This document shows positions 9,375-19,142 of a stretch of DNA of 64,000 nt, piece by piece. Position 1 is the first letter of the stretch, and each line of letters starts with the position of its first letter. The translations under genes and the position numbers were made by a program. The stretch comes from Prevotella sp. khp7 (lineage in GTDB: Bacteria; Bacteroidota; Bacteroidia; Bacteroidales; Bacteroidaceae), in the NCBI RefSeq assembly GCF_900109055.1, contig NZ_FOIV01000001.1, positions 664,682 through 728,681 of the forward strand, read 5' to 3'. Below the pieces are notes generated by a model. It was not told the origin of the DNA, did no database searches, and saw only the letters and a list, made by a program, of their open reading frames with translations.

Positions 9375-10799
9375 TTACATGCCAGCGGCAGCGATCCACT
9401 CGTAGATGCAGCTTACAACGCCGAAGAGGGCGATGCCTGCAGTACAGATGGCGAGGGCCATCTTCGTGTTAACGTCGCTCTGGAACGTTGGCAGCGGAGT
9501 GTCGGTCTTCGTGATGTACATAGCCTTCACAATCAGCAGGTAGTAGTAGAGTGACACTACTGTGTTGACCAAGGCGATGAATACTACGAAGTAAGCCAAG
9601 GGCTCACCGTTCTGGACACCAGCCATAAACACGAAGAACTTCGAGAACATACCTGCGAACGGAGGAATACCTGCCAGAGAGAACAGCGCCAAGGTCATGA
9701 GGAACGAGAGCTTGGGGTTTGTCTGGTAGAATCCGTTATAGGCAGCCATATCGGTGCGACCTTCGTTGTTGCGCTCCACTACGTTGATAACGGTGAAGAC
9801 TGCCATGTTGGCTACGATGTAAACAAGTACATAGTAAGTAAGTGCAGCGATGCCCAACTGATTGTTACCAACCACGGCAAGCATGATATAACCGGCCTGC
9901 GAGATAGAGCTGAACGCCATGAAGCGCTTGAGTTCGCTCTGACGGATGGCAAACAGGTTGGCCACGGTAATAGAGAGAACGATGACTACATAGAGCATGT
10001 AATCCCAATACTCTACCATGGGCTGGAACACTTTCATAAGGATGGTGCACAGTGTGATGGCAGCAGCACCCTTGGAGATAACACTCAGATAACCGGTAAC
10101 AGGGGTTGGAGCACCCTGATAGGTATCGGCCGTCCAGAAGTGGAAAGGCACGAGTGAGATCTTGAAGCCAAGACCACTGAAGAAGAATGCCAGACCCATG
10201 ATGGTGAGAGGCTTGGCAGTAATCACTGCTGCGACATCATCGAAGTAGAGCGTACCTGTAGCGGCATAGATGAACGAGATACCAAACAGCATCACACCAC
10301 TTGAGAAAGTAGCCACAAGGATGTACTTGGCAGCTCCTTCGGCTGAATTCTTACGATCCTTATCGAAGGCCACCATACATGCCAGAGGCACAGAGGCAGT
10401 CTCAAGACCAAGGAAGAACAGCAGGAAGTTGCCACTCGACATCATGACATACATACCGAGCAGGGTGGCGAGAATCAACATGTAGAACTCACCAGCCAAG
10501 TGCTTACGGGTCTCAACCCACGACTGGGCCATCATCACAACGATAAACGTACCAAAGGCCAGGATGGTCTTCATAACATTCACGGCTGCCGACGACACAT
10601 AGAGTCCGCCGAAGGCCTCAGAGGGCTGGATGCCGAACATCAGGATGGTCTGACACAGCAACAGGGTAGCTGTCAGCTTACCAAGCACACTGACCTTACG
10701 CTCGCTCTTCATCAGACTGAAGTCGGCCACAAACACTATCAAAAGCCAGAGAACGAGTAATGCCTCAGGCATCATATTTAAGAATTGTCCGTAATTCAT
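9375..10799 (-). CDS. nuoN: NADH-quinone oxidoreductase subunit N
   Basis: 474 residues, about 14 membrane segments. One of the three antiporter-like proton-pumping subunits of respiratory complex I, in the inner membrane. Characteristic segments are FLLFFLGLETASVPLACMVAFDKD near 125-150, VPFHFWTADTYQGAPTPVTGYLSVISKGAA near 215-245 (with the lysine-bearing broken helix) and LAGIPPFAGMFSKFFVFMAGV near 375-395. Last gene of the ten-gene nuo operon, ending at the bidirectional terminator at 9313-9360. Next upstream is nuoM, 20 nt away. Confidence 0.95.
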   Translation of the reverse strand: MNYGQFLNMMPEALLVLWLLIVFVADFSLMKSERKVSVLGKLTATLLLCQTILMFGIQPSEAFGGLYVSSAAVNVMKTILAFGTFIVVMMAQSWVETRKHLAGEFYMLILATLLGMYVMMSSGNFLLFFLGLETASVPLACMVAFDKDRKNSAEGAAKYILVATFSSGVMLFGISFIYAATGTLYFDDVAAVITAKPLTIMGLAFFFSGLGFKISLVPFHFWTADTYQGAPTPVTGYLSVISKGAAAITLCTILMKVFQPMVEYWDYMLYVVIVLSITVANLFAIRQSELKRFMAFSSISQAGYIMLAVVGNNQLGIAALTYYVLVYIVANMAVFTVINVVERNNEGRTDMAAYNGFYQTNPKLSFLMTLALFSLAGIPPFAGMFSKFFVFMAGVQNGEPLAYFVVFIALVNTVVSLYYYLLIVKAMYITKTDTPLPTFQSDVNTKMALAICTAGIALFGVVSCIYEWIAAAGM

Positions 10800-10819
10800 A
10801 TCTTAAGTCCTCCTAACTT

Positions 10820-12340
10820 TTACATGACACCAATTGAATGAAGTATGCTGCCTGCCGCAGGCGAAATCATATCGCTGAAGAAGAACGGCATACAACCGAG
10901 ACCAGCCACACAGAAGATAAGGCAGATCACTGCGACGCGCTCATCCCATGTAGCATCGGTGAGCTCGAGGAAGTGCTTGTTCTCTACCTCGCCATACAGA
11001 ATCTTACCGACAACACGCAGGATGTAGACTGCCGTTACGACAATCGACGTACAAGCGATGATGGTAGCCACCATGCGGAACGATGTGTTGGGATCGCCAT
11101 CCATCGGATGGGCAGTGAATGCGCCAACGAAGATGCTCATCTCAGCAATGAAGCCAGAGAAACCGGGAAGACCGAGGTTGGCCAGACCGGCAATCACATA
11201 ACCAACAGCGAGGAAAGGCATAATCTTCATGAGACCAGCCAGCTCACGGATGTCACGAGTGTGGGTACGACCGTAGATCATACCGATGAGGGCGAAGAAG
11301 AGAGCCGTCATCAGACCGTGAGACAGCATCTGGAGCACAGCACCGGTTACAGCCGTCTGACTCATCATCAGCAGGGCGAAGAGCACCAGACCACAGTGTG
11401 ACACTGAAGAGTAAGCATTGATATACTTCAAGTCGGTCTGAACGCAAGCACTCAAGGCACCATAGACTACAGAGATTGTAGTCAGGATGAGGAAGATCCA
11501 AGAGAGATCCTGAGCAGCATCAGGCAACAGGTACATAGCTACACGGAAGCAACCATAGCCTCCGAGCTTCATCAACACACCGGCATGGAGCATAGACACG
11601 GCGGTAGGCGCTGAGGCATGACCGTCGGGGCTCCATGTGTGGAATGGGAACAGGGCGCCCAGCACACCGAAACCAATGAAGATGAAGGGGAAGAACACGT
11701 TCTGGATGTCGCTCGGAATCTTATGGGCAGCGGCAATCTTGGTGAGCTCAAAGGTGTATTCGCCACTGTAGAGACCGTTGAAATAATAGATACCCAGCAG
11801 TCCGAGAATCAACAGGGCTGAACCTCCCATCAGCATCAGCGTAAGCTTCATGGCCGAATACTCCTTACGACCACTACCCCATACGCCAATCAGCAGATAC
11901 ATGGGAATCAGAGCCACCTCATAGAACATGAACATGGTGAAGAGGTCTGTTGAAATGAAGAAACCATATACACCCGTTGAAAGGAGTGTGAACCAAAGGA
12001 AATACTCCTTTGTCATGGGCTTCAGCTGCCATGAAGCAAATGTGCCAGTGAACACAATGATACTCGACAACAGCAGCATGACAACAGAAATGCCATCGAC
12101 ACCTACAGAATAGGCAATATTAAGAGGCTTGAACCAGGGCACACTATAAGTAAGCAGCATCTCAGCCGTATTACCTGCAGCACGCTCCTGAACGAAATAG
12201 ATCGTCAGCCAGATAGAGAGGGCCAACAGGCAGCTGGCACCCGTCACCATCACGCCACGCACCTGATTGAGGTTCTTTGCCAACCAGAGGCAAAGCAACA
12301 TCAGAGCGGGGATTACTACGAATAATGTTAATATACTCAT
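10820..12340 (-). CDS. nuoM: NADH-quinone oxidoreductase subunit M
   Basis: 506 residues with about 14 membrane helices; antiporter-like proton-translocating subunit of complex I. Family segments: FMFYEVALIPMYLLIGVWGSGRKEYSAMK (about 137-165, with the essential glutamate of TM5), LFPFHTWSPDGHASAPTAVSMLHAGVLMKLGGYG (about 230-263) and GLPGFSGFIAEMSIFVGAF. The start is 4 nt from the nuoL stop. Nothing unusual in length or composition. Confidence 0.96.
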   Translation of the reverse strand: MSILTLFVVIPALMLLCLWLAKNLNQVRGVMVTGASCLLALSIWLTIYFVQERAAGNTAEMLLTYSVPWFKPLNIAYSVGVDGISVVMLLLSSIIVFTGTFASWQLKPMTKEYFLWFTLLSTGVYGFFISTDLFTMFMFYEVALIPMYLLIGVWGSGRKEYSAMKLTLMLMGGSALLILGLLGIYYFNGLYSGEYTFELTKIAAAHKIPSDIQNVFFPFIFIGFGVLGALFPFHTWSPDGHASAPTAVSMLHAGVLMKLGGYGCFRVAMYLLPDAAQDLSWIFLILTTISVVYGALSACVQTDLKYINAYSSVSHCGLVLFALLMMSQTAVTGAVLQMLSHGLMTALFFALIGMIYGRTHTRDIRELAGLMKIMPFLAVGYVIAGLANLGLPGFSGFIAEMSIFVGAFTAHPMDGDPNTSFRMVATIIACTSIVVTAVYILRVVGKILYGEVENKHFLELTDATWDERVAVICLIFCVAGLGCMPFFFSDMISPAAGSILHSIGVM

Positions 12341-12344
12341 ATCT

Positions 12345-14336
12345 TTAGATGCATAAAAGGATTAATGTTAATGCAACCGTACCAGTAAGGAACCATACGG
12401 CATACTGACGGACATCGCCACTCTGCCAAGGACGGATACTCTCACCAGCCTCGTTGGCACCCCATGCCAGGAAGTTGAATGTACCATCAACGACATGACG
12501 GTCGAACCAAGCGATAGGCGTGCTGACGCAACGGAAGATAATTCGATGTGTTACATACTGCCATATCTCGTCCTGATAGAAACGCTTGTAGGCTGCACGA
12601 TGCAACTTGGGGAACGTCTTATACAGTCGATCGGCAATTGGCTGGGTTTCACCTTTATAGATATAGGTGGCCAGACAAATGCTCAAGATGGCAATAATCG
12701 TAGATGTAGCTGCGATCTGTGGATCGAAGTGAATGGTGTACTCCTCACCGCTTGCAGTAACGAAACTGCCGAAAGAGCCGCCCCATCCGAGGAAACCACC
12801 AAGCGTGGTGTAAACACCAACACCAACAGTAATCACACAAAGCACAATCAGAGGAATGGTCATTGTGAGCGGAGCCTCATGAGGAGTATGATGCTCATGG
12901 GCCTCCTTATTCTCTGTTCCCCAGAAGATGCCGTAGTACAGACGGAACATATAGAAAGCAGTCATTGCTGCAATGCCTGTCATGATCCATCCTACAACAG
13001 GACTGTAGTGCATGCAGGCAGTGATAATCTCATCCTTTGAACTGAAACCAGAGAAGAATGGAATACCGGCGATGGCCAGACAAGAGATGAGGAACGTGAT
13101 ATGCGTAATCGGCATGTACTTGCGGAGACCACCCATGAAAGCCATCTCATTTGAGTGAACGGCATGGATGATACAACCAGCACCAAGGAACAAGCAAGCC
13201 TTGAACATGGCGTGAGTAAACAAATGAAACATACCAGCCATGAAACCAAGCTGTGCGTGATTGTCCCACATACGCTCGTGACCTACAAGACATACACCGA
13301 GTGCCACCATCATGAAAGCAATCTGAGAGATTGTCGAGAAGGCCAGCACACGCTTGATATCGCTCTGGGCACAAGCCACAGCAGCAGCATAGAAAGCGGT
13401 GAACACACCCACCCATACCACGATGCTCAGAGCCTCGGGGGCGTACTGAAGCCAGAGAGGGAACATACGGGCAATCTGGAACACACCAGCTACCACCATC
13501 GTAGCAGCATGGATGAGCGCAGAAACAGGTGTAGGACCTTCCATGGCATCTGGCAACCAGATGTGCAACGGGAACATGGCACTCTTACCGGCACCACCAA
13601 TGAACATCAGCGTGAGAGCTGTAGGGATGATAAGTCCACCGGCAGTAACAGCCTTCAGCATGTTACCAGGGATGAACGGAGTTGAACCAGCGCCCATTAC
13701 GATATCGGTACCCTGATCGGCAAACCAGAAGCTGAATGAATCGGTAAAATAACCAAAGGTCAGAATACCAATGAGGAAGAACATATCGGCAAAACGCGTC
13801 ACGATGAATGCCTTCTTAGAAGCAGCAATAGCGGGCTTCAGAGGGTAGTAGAAACCGATGAGCAGGTATGAGCTTACACCTACCAACTCCCAGAACATAT
13901 ACATCTGGAAGATGTTGGTAGCTAATACCAAGCCCAACATAGACATCGTGAAGAGAGAGAGGAAAGCGTAATAACGCTGAAATCCCTTCTCACCATGCAT
14001 GTAGCCGAATGAGTAGATATGAACCATCAGTGAAACCGTAGAGATAACAATCAGCATCATTACGCTGATAGGATCCAACAGAATACCGAGGTCGAAGTGC
14101 AGATTGCCCAGAGGCAACCAAGTGAAGTTATAGGGGACAATTGTCTGATAGACACCCTCCACACGATCAGCAGTGAAGTACTGGAACGCTGTGAGGTAAG
14201 ACAGAATTGTCACTATAGCCAGTGAACAAGTGCCGATAAGTCCGGCAACTTTATGTTGCATCTTCATGCCAGCCAGTCCAAGAACGATGAACGACAGCAA
14301 CGGCAGAAGCATGATAAATAATGTGTATTCGAACAT
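12345..14336 (-). CDS. nuoL: NADH-quinone oxidoreductase subunit L
   Basis: 663 residues. Largest membrane subunit of complex I, with the antiporter core and a C-terminal extension that in known structures includes the long lateral helix. Diagnostic motifs: MYMFWELVGVSSYLLIGFYY near 143-162, PLHIWLPDAMEGPTPVSALIHAATMVVAGVFQIARM near 255-290 and GIPFFSGFSSKDEI near 405-418. A His-rich cytoplasmic loop (EAHEHHTPHEAP) lies near 485. Located between nuoM and nuoK in the usual order. Confidence 0.97.
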   Translation of the reverse strand: MFEYTLFIMLLPLLSFIVLGLAGMKMQHKVAGLIGTCSLAIVTILSYLTAFQYFTADRVEGVYQTIVPYNFTWLPLGNLHFDLGILLDPISVMMLIVISTVSLMVHIYSFGYMHGEKGFQRYYAFLSLFTMSMLGLVLATNIFQMYMFWELVGVSSYLLIGFYYPLKPAIAASKKAFIVTRFADMFFLIGILTFGYFTDSFSFWFADQGTDIVMGAGSTPFIPGNMLKAVTAGGLIIPTALTLMFIGGAGKSAMFPLHIWLPDAMEGPTPVSALIHAATMVVAGVFQIARMFPLWLQYAPEALSIVVWVGVFTAFYAAAVACAQSDIKRVLAFSTISQIAFMMVALGVCLVGHERMWDNHAQLGFMAGMFHLFTHAMFKACLFLGAGCIIHAVHSNEMAFMGGLRKYMPITHITFLISCLAIAGIPFFSGFSSKDEIITACMHYSPVVGWIMTGIAAMTAFYMFRLYYGIFWGTENKEAHEHHTPHEAPLTMTIPLIVLCVITVGVGVYTTLGGFLGWGGSFGSFVTASGEEYTIHFDPQIAATSTIIAILSICLATYIYKGETQPIADRLYKTFPKLHRAAYKRFYQDEIWQYVTHRIIFRCVSTPIAWFDRHVVDGTFNFLAWGANEAGESIRPWQSGDVRQYAVWFLTGTVALTLILLCI

Positions 14337-14365
14337 ATTCTTTACCTTTTTACTTTTTTACTTTA

Positions 14366-14674
14366 CTATCGTTTCATATTCTGAATAGCATCAACACTAT
14401 CGCTCTTGAAGTTGCGATACACATTGATGATGATGGCAATAGCCACAGCCGACTCTGCGGCTGCAACACCAATCACAAAGAGCGTCATGAACATACCCTC
14501 CATTCCATTGGGATAGAGAAGGCGGTTGATGGCGGCAAAATTGATATCAACGGCATTAAGTACCAACTCGACAGAAATGAGCATGGCAATCAGGTTACGA
14601 CGAGTGACGAAACCATAGACACCGATAAAGAACAACAGAGCACTAAGTGCGAAATAACATTCAACAGGTATCAT
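14366..14674 (-). CDS. nuoK: NADH-quinone oxidoreductase subunit K
   Basis: 102 residues, three membrane helices, the standard NuoK size. The second helix carries the conserved glutamate of the proton path (MLISVELVLNAVDINFAA), and the third ends in VAAAESAVAIAIIINVYRN with a second conserved Glu. The gene overlaps the end of nuoJ by 4 nt (14671-14674), indicating coupled translation. Confidence 0.96.
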   Translation of the reverse strand: MIPVECYFALSALLFFIGVYGFVTRRNLIAMLISVELVLNAVDINFAAINRLLYPNGMEGMFMTLFVIGVAAAESAVAIAIIINVYRNFKSDSVDAIQNMKR

Positions 14675-15186
14675 TGCTTATCCTCCTTTCTTGCTACAAC
14701 CAAACCTCCGATGATACATGCCAGCAGGAATACTGAGATGAACTCGAAAGGCAGTACATACTGATACTTCTCTGAACCAACGAGTGCCATACCGATTTCC
14801 TTCATCGGCACCTCTACATTGGCAATCTCCTGAGTATAGAAGCCAGTCTTCAGCAAAATCAGGCTAACCACTACCAAGCCTGCAAAGGCTGCCAGTGCTC
14901 CACCTATCATCTTGCCAGACTTAACTCTCTCCTCAAGTCCCTGAAGAGTACGCTTGCTCACCAACTGGATAGCGAACACATAGATCATCGTAACGCCACC
15001 GGCATAGACAGAGATCTGAGCGGCCCCCAGGAATGTATAGTCAAGCAGAAAATAGATACCTGCCACACCAAAGAGCACGAACAACATATAGGTTGCGGCT
15101 CGCATAATCTTAGTAGTTGTCACGCAAAGCAGCGCTGAAGCCACAATGACAACCGCAAGAATGCAAAACATTACTATATTTCCCAT
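14671..15186 (-). CDS. nuoJ: NADH-quinone oxidoreductase subunit J
   Basis: 171 residues, about five membrane helices. Typical NuoJ features are LFGVAGIYFLLDYTFLGAAQISVYAGGVTMIYVFAIQLVS near 37-77, containing the pi-bulge helix region. It is a membrane subunit linking the quinone site to the antiporter modules of complex I. Overlaps nuoK by 4 nt and follows nuoI by 6 nt. Confidence 0.95.
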   Translation of the reverse strand: MGNIVMFCILAVVIVASALLCVTTTKIMRAATYMLFVLFGVAGIYFLLDYTFLGAAQISVYAGGVTMIYVFAIQLVSKRTLQGLEERVKSGKMIGGALAAFAGLVVVSLILLKTGFYTQEIANVEVPMKEIGMALVGSEKYQYVLPFEFISVFLLACIIGGLVVARKEDKQ

Positions 15187-15192
15187 ACGGCG

Positions 15193-15738
15193 TTACTTAG
15201 TTTTAGTATTAAACTTACCAACCTCGAGAGGAGCGCCACCATCAATCAGGTTAGGCAGTGAACCACCCTTGTAAACCTCCTTGTTCAGGTGAAGTACCAG
15301 CTTACTGCGATCAAACACAGCGTTCTCGAAATCGTTTGTAAACTCAATTGCGTCGAAGTTGCAGGCATTAGTACAGAGCTGACAGAACATACAGTCGCCC
15401 AGATCGTACAGATAATCATCGAGCACCTTCTTTTTCTTGCCTGTCTCAGGATCTTCCTCCATGTGAGCGGTAATCTTGATGGTTCCATTAGGACAGGCCT
15501 TCTCACACAATGTGCAAGCCGTACACTTGTAGCTGCCGTCCTCGTTGCGCTTGAAAGTCAAGCGACCACGATGACGCTTTGCCACATGAAGTGTGGTCTT
15601 GCGGTTCTCGGGATACTGCTCAGTTGACTTGTTGGTGAAGAAATCCTTGAAATATTCCTTCCAAGTAATCTTCATGCCAGTAGCCAAAGTCTTGACAGCA
15701 TGTCCGATTTCTCCGAAATATGATTTATTATCTTCCAT
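15193..15738 (-). CDS. nuoI: NADH-quinone oxidoreductase subunit I (two 4Fe-4S clusters)
   Basis: 181 residues. Two ferredoxin motifs are visible: CTACTLCEKACPNGTI (about 73-88) and CMFCQLCTNACNFDAIEF (about 116-133). They provide clusters N6a and N6b, which carry electrons through the peripheral arm to NuoB. The N-terminal amphipathic region (about 1-45) would lie on the membrane. Between nuoH and nuoJ in the operon. Confidence 0.96.
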   Translation of the reverse strand: MEDNKSYFGEIGHAVKTLATGMKITWKEYFKDFFTNKSTEQYPENRKTTLHVAKRHRGRLTFKRNEDGSYKCTACTLCEKACPNGTIKITAHMEEDPETGKKKKVLDDYLYDLGDCMFCQLCTNACNFDAIEFTNDFENAVFDRSKLVLHLNKEVYKGGSLPNLIDGGAPLEVGKFNTKTK

Positions 15739-15747
15739 TGCTATACC

Positions 15748-16836
15748 TTATTTAATATATAAGCCAAGAGCTACTACTACAGTCATAATCACAAGATTGA
15801 GCAGAGCCAGCGGCATGAGATACTTCCACTCAAGTTTCAGAATCTGGTCGATACGCAGACGAGGGAACGTCCACTTAATCCACATCAGAATCCAAACCAG
15901 GAAGAAGGCCTTACCCAAGAACCAGACAATACCTGGGATATAGTTCATCACCTCGTCGAAGGCATCTATACCGATGTTAACGGGAGCCCAGCCACCAAGG
16001 AATACGGTAGCGGCAATACCAGCGATGATAAAGAGGTTGAGGAACTCTGCGAGATAGAAGAAGCCAAAGCCCATACCAGAGTACTCTGTATGATGACCGG
16101 CGGTCAACTCACTCTCAGCCTCCGCCATATCGAACGGACCACGGTTAGCCTCAGCATTACCTGCTACGAGGAAAACGAGGAAGGCAATGATGGCAGGAAT
16201 ATGTCCTTGGAAGATTAACCAGCGCCAAGGACCAGTCTGTGCCTCAACGATACCACTCATCTGCATTGTACCTGTCAGAATCACAGCAGTAATCAGACAG
16301 AGGCAGAGCGACATCTCGTAAGAAATCATCTGCACAGCACCACGCATAGCCGAAACAACAGAATACTTGTTATTTGAGCCCCATCCTGCAAGGAAGATAC
16401 CTACTACGCCAATCGAAGAGATGGCTGTGAGCAGGAACACACCCACATTGAAATCGAGCACCGTAGCACCATTATTCCAAGGCAGGAAAGAGAAAGCGCC
16501 AACAGAACCGAAAATCACAAGGATAGGAGCAACGATATAAAGCAGCTTATCAGCACGGTCGACGATGAAGATCTCCTTAATGAGCATCTTAAATACGTCG
16601 GCAAACACCTGAAGCAAGCCCCAGTAACCTACTCGCATCGGGCCAAGACGGCACTGGAAGTAGGCACACACTTTACGCTCCATGAATATCAATGCGATTG
16701 CAAGCAGGGCATATCCGGCCAGAATGCCAGCACCCACCAGCACGCACTCAATCAATATCGACAGAAAATCTCCTAATCCAAACGTATCTCTCAGGAGAGC
16801 GTCGAACCATTGTGTAACAATACTAAAATCAAACAT
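15748..16836 (-). CDS. nuoH: NADH-quinone oxidoreductase subunit H
   Basis: 362 residues, about 8-9 membrane helices. NuoH forms much of the quinone chamber and joins the peripheral arm to the membrane arm. Recognisable stretches: FMERKVCAYFQCRLGPMRVGYWGLLQVFADVFKMLIKE near 50-87 and GPFDMAEAESELTAGHHTEYSGMGFGFFYLAEF near 233-265. The acidic loop (EAESEL) is strongly conserved in the family. Nothing unusual. Confidence 0.97.
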   Translation of the reverse strand: MFDFSIVTQWFDALLRDTFGLGDFLSILIECVLVGAGILAGYALLAIALIFMERKVCAYFQCRLGPMRVGYWGLLQVFADVFKMLIKEIFIVDRADKLLYIVAPILVIFGSVGAFSFLPWNNGATVLDFNVGVFLLTAISSIGVVGIFLAGWGSNNKYSVVSAMRGAVQMISYEMSLCLCLITAVILTGTMQMSGIVEAQTGPWRWLIFQGHIPAIIAFLVFLVAGNAEANRGPFDMAEAESELTAGHHTEYSGMGFGFFYLAEFLNLFIIAGIAATVFLGGWAPVNIGIDAFDEVMNYIPGIVWFLGKAFFLVWILMWIKWTFPRLRIDQILKLEWKYLMPLALLNLVIMTVVVALGLYIK

Positions 16837-16848
16837 AATCCTTCGCTT

Positions 16849-18411
16849 TTATCTGTCAATATCAGGAATTACAAAGTCAATAGCAGCACCTGTAGCTACA
16901 AGGTCGGCAATCTTCTGACCACGCAGCATCGGATCGAGCGCACCAGTCAGTGAGAGACCCATGGGTCGCATCTTCAGACGATACGGGCTCTTATCGCCAC
17001 GAGAATCAAGATATACACCGAATTCACCGCTTGCACCCTCAACAGCGAAATACCACTGTCCCTCAGGTACCTTGATAATAGGCTTCTGCTTCACGTAGAA
17101 ATCACCCTCAGGAATGTTGTCGATGAGCTGCTCAATGATACGCAAGCTCTGGTACATCTCCTGAATATGACAAGTGTAACGATCCATCGTATCACAACCT
17201 GTCATTGTTATCTGATCCCACTCAACCTTGTCATACATATCGTAAGGATGATTCTTACGCACGTCGTTCTTCCAACCAGAAGCACGTCCGGCAGGACCTG
17301 TAACAGCGTAAGAGATACAGTCTTCCATTGACATAGGACCAACCTTCTCGAAACGGTTGTGTGTGATAATATTATCACCAAACACATCAACATACTCCTG
17401 AATGATGGGCTTCATATATTTGATAAGGTCCTTCACGTTCTTCACGAAGTTCGGATCGATATCATCCTGCAAGCCACCAATGCGGTAATAGTTCTGAATC
17501 AGGCGACCACCTGTGGTCTCCTCCATCGCGTTGAGCACGTGCTCACGGTCACGCATTGAATAGAGGAATGCTGTCAGAGCACCCATATCCTGAGCACAGC
17601 AGCCAACATACAGTAAGTGACTGTCAAGACGCTGCAACTCGTCCATGATAGTACGGATATACTTGATGCGATCGGTAAGTTCTACACCCATACCTTCCTC
17701 GATGACGCCCACCAAAGCATGACGATGCATCATAGCAGAAAGGTAGTTCAAGCGATCGGTCAGAGCCAGAGTCTGAGGATAAGTCATCGACTCACACATC
17801 TTCTCGATACCACGATGGATATAGCCGAGATGTGGATAAACACGCTTCACCGTCTCACCCTCAAGCACAGTCTGCAGACGAAGCACACCGTGGGTAGAAG
17901 GATGCTGAGGACCTATGTTCACAACATAGGCATCAGGACCGAAGAGCTTATTCTGCTTAGACTGGAGAACACCATCCTTGTCAAGATAATACTCCAGACC
18001 GTAATCAGGCTCGTTATCGTCATCAAGCGTATAAGAATCATCGAATTTCCAATCCTTACGGAAGGGATATCCTTTGAAGTCGCTACGAAGGAACAGACGA
18101 CGCATGTCTGGATGACCGAGGAACACGATACCGAAGAAGTCGTAAACCTCACGCTCCAGCAAGTCAGCCACATGCCAGATATTAGAAACCGTAGGAATAT
18201 ATGGAGTTTCTTTCTGAGTCTTAGCCAGCATCTTAACACTACAACGTTCATGGGTTGTAGTATTCTCTAAGATATAGATACAGCCAAGGCCTTCCTCGCC
18301 AAAATCTTCACCAACAATGGTAATCAGATAGTCAAAATGCTTCTTCTCCTTCAAGTTCTGCATCTCTGAGGCGAACTTGTCAAAATCGAATGATAAGAAT
18401 TCTAATTTCAT
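16849..18411 (-). CDS. nuoCD: Fused NADH-quinone oxidoreductase subunits C and D
   Basis: 520 residues. Residues 1 to about 150 are NuoC (30-kDa) sequence (WHVADLLEREVYDFFGIVFLGHPDMRRL, FPFRKD-like PFRKDW). Residues from about 158 are NuoD (49-kDa), starting YVVNIGPQHPSTHGVLR and ending DPMLRGQKIADLVATGAAIDFVIPDIDR. The fusion is also found in other bacteria. NuoD with NuoB forms the quinone-reduction site. Overlaps nuoB by 4 nt (18408-18411). The histidine in QHPSTHG, a quinone ligand in this family, is present. Confidence 0.96.
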   Translation of the reverse strand: MKLEFLSFDFDKFASEMQNLKEKKHFDYLITIVGEDFGEEGLGCIYILENTTTHERCSVKMLAKTQKETPYIPTVSNIWHVADLLEREVYDFFGIVFLGHPDMRRLFLRSDFKGYPFRKDWKFDDSYTLDDDNEPDYGLEYYLDKDGVLQSKQNKLFGPDAYVVNIGPQHPSTHGVLRLQTVLEGETVKRVYPHLGYIHRGIEKMCESMTYPQTLALTDRLNYLSAMMHRHALVGVIEEGMGVELTDRIKYIRTIMDELQRLDSHLLYVGCCAQDMGALTAFLYSMRDREHVLNAMEETTGGRLIQNYYRIGGLQDDIDPNFVKNVKDLIKYMKPIIQEYVDVFGDNIITHNRFEKVGPMSMEDCISYAVTGPAGRASGWKNDVRKNHPYDMYDKVEWDQITMTGCDTMDRYTCHIQEMYQSLRIIEQLIDNIPEGDFYVKQKPIIKVPEGQWYFAVEGASGEFGVYLDSRGDKSPYRLKMRPMGLSLTGALDPMLRGQKIADLVATGAAIDFVIPDIDR

Positions 18412-19142
18412 GCCTTGCCCTCCTCTACTTTAGTTTCCGTCTGTGCAGACTTGATCTCTTCAACAAACTCCTGGGGTACATCCGTTATAACCATCGGCTC
18501 ACGGCGATGATCGCCTAACTTATTGCGGAATGTAAGTTCCTCGTTAGAAACACCGAGTTCACGCTCTTCCTTGGTCTGTTTGTGATTGGCGCCTCCAAAG
18601 AATTTCTCAATCTTCACCTTACGCTGCAGCTGCATCATGCCGTACATGATAGCCTCTGGACGCGGAGGACAACCTGGGATAAACACGTCAACGGGCACAA
18701 TTTCCTCGATACCCTTTACTACATGATAGCTCGACTTGAATGGGCCACCGCTGATAGCACAGCCACCTACGGCAATCACATACTTGGGCTCTGCCATCTC
18801 ATCGTACAGGCGCTTCAGCAGCGGAGCCATCTTGTGTGTAATCGTTCCTGCGCACATAATCAGGTCGGCCTGACGGGGAGAGTTACGCGTAACCTCGAAA
18901 CCGAAGCGGGCGAAGTCATAACGGGCGCATCCGCAGGCCATGAACTCAATACCACAACAAGAGGTTGCAAAGGTAAGCGACCATAGTGAGTTACTACGTC
19001 CCCAGTTTATCAGCTGATCGAGCGAACCCGTCAGGACATTGACACCACCCTCATGGAGCTGGTCGATAATCTTCTCTAACGAAGCATTGTCATTCCACTC
19101 CTCGTAGGGGATGCTTTTGATGTGAGGCTTTCTTACTTCCAT
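18408..19142 (-). CDS. nuoB: NADH-quinone oxidoreductase subunit B
   Basis: 244 residues from the preferred ATG at 19142 (MEVRKPHIKSIPYEEW). A longer frame reaching 19253 lies inside nuoA and adds a Cys-rich segment without homology, so it was rejected. The N2 cluster ligands are visible: the tandem cysteines of TSCCGIEFMACG (about 65-76), the cysteine of ADLIMCAGTITHKMAP and the one in FIPGCPPRPEAIMYG. NuoB passes electrons from N2 to quinone. It overlaps the nuoA end by 10 nt. The C-terminal 60 or so residues are a longer, charged tail than in many bacteria (inference from memory of family length). Confidence 0.95.
   Translation of the reverse strand: MEVRKPHIKSIPYEEWNDNASLEKIIDQLHEGGVNVLTGSLDQLINWGRSNSLWSLTFATSCCGIEFMACGCARYDFARFGFEVTRNSPRQADLIMCAGTITHKMAPLLKRLYDEMAEPKYVIAVGGCAISGGPFKSSYHVVKGIEEIVPVDVFIPGCPPRPEAIMYGMMQLQRKVKIEKFFGGANHKQTKEERELGVSNEELTFRNKLGDHRREPMVITDVPQEFVEEIKSAQTETKVEEGKA

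Noticed and set aside
17617..18270. 217-codon plus-strand frame opposite nuoCD
   Set aside because: Shadow frame of a highly conserved complex I gene. Similar long antisense frames opposite nuoL and nuoM were rejected for the same reason.
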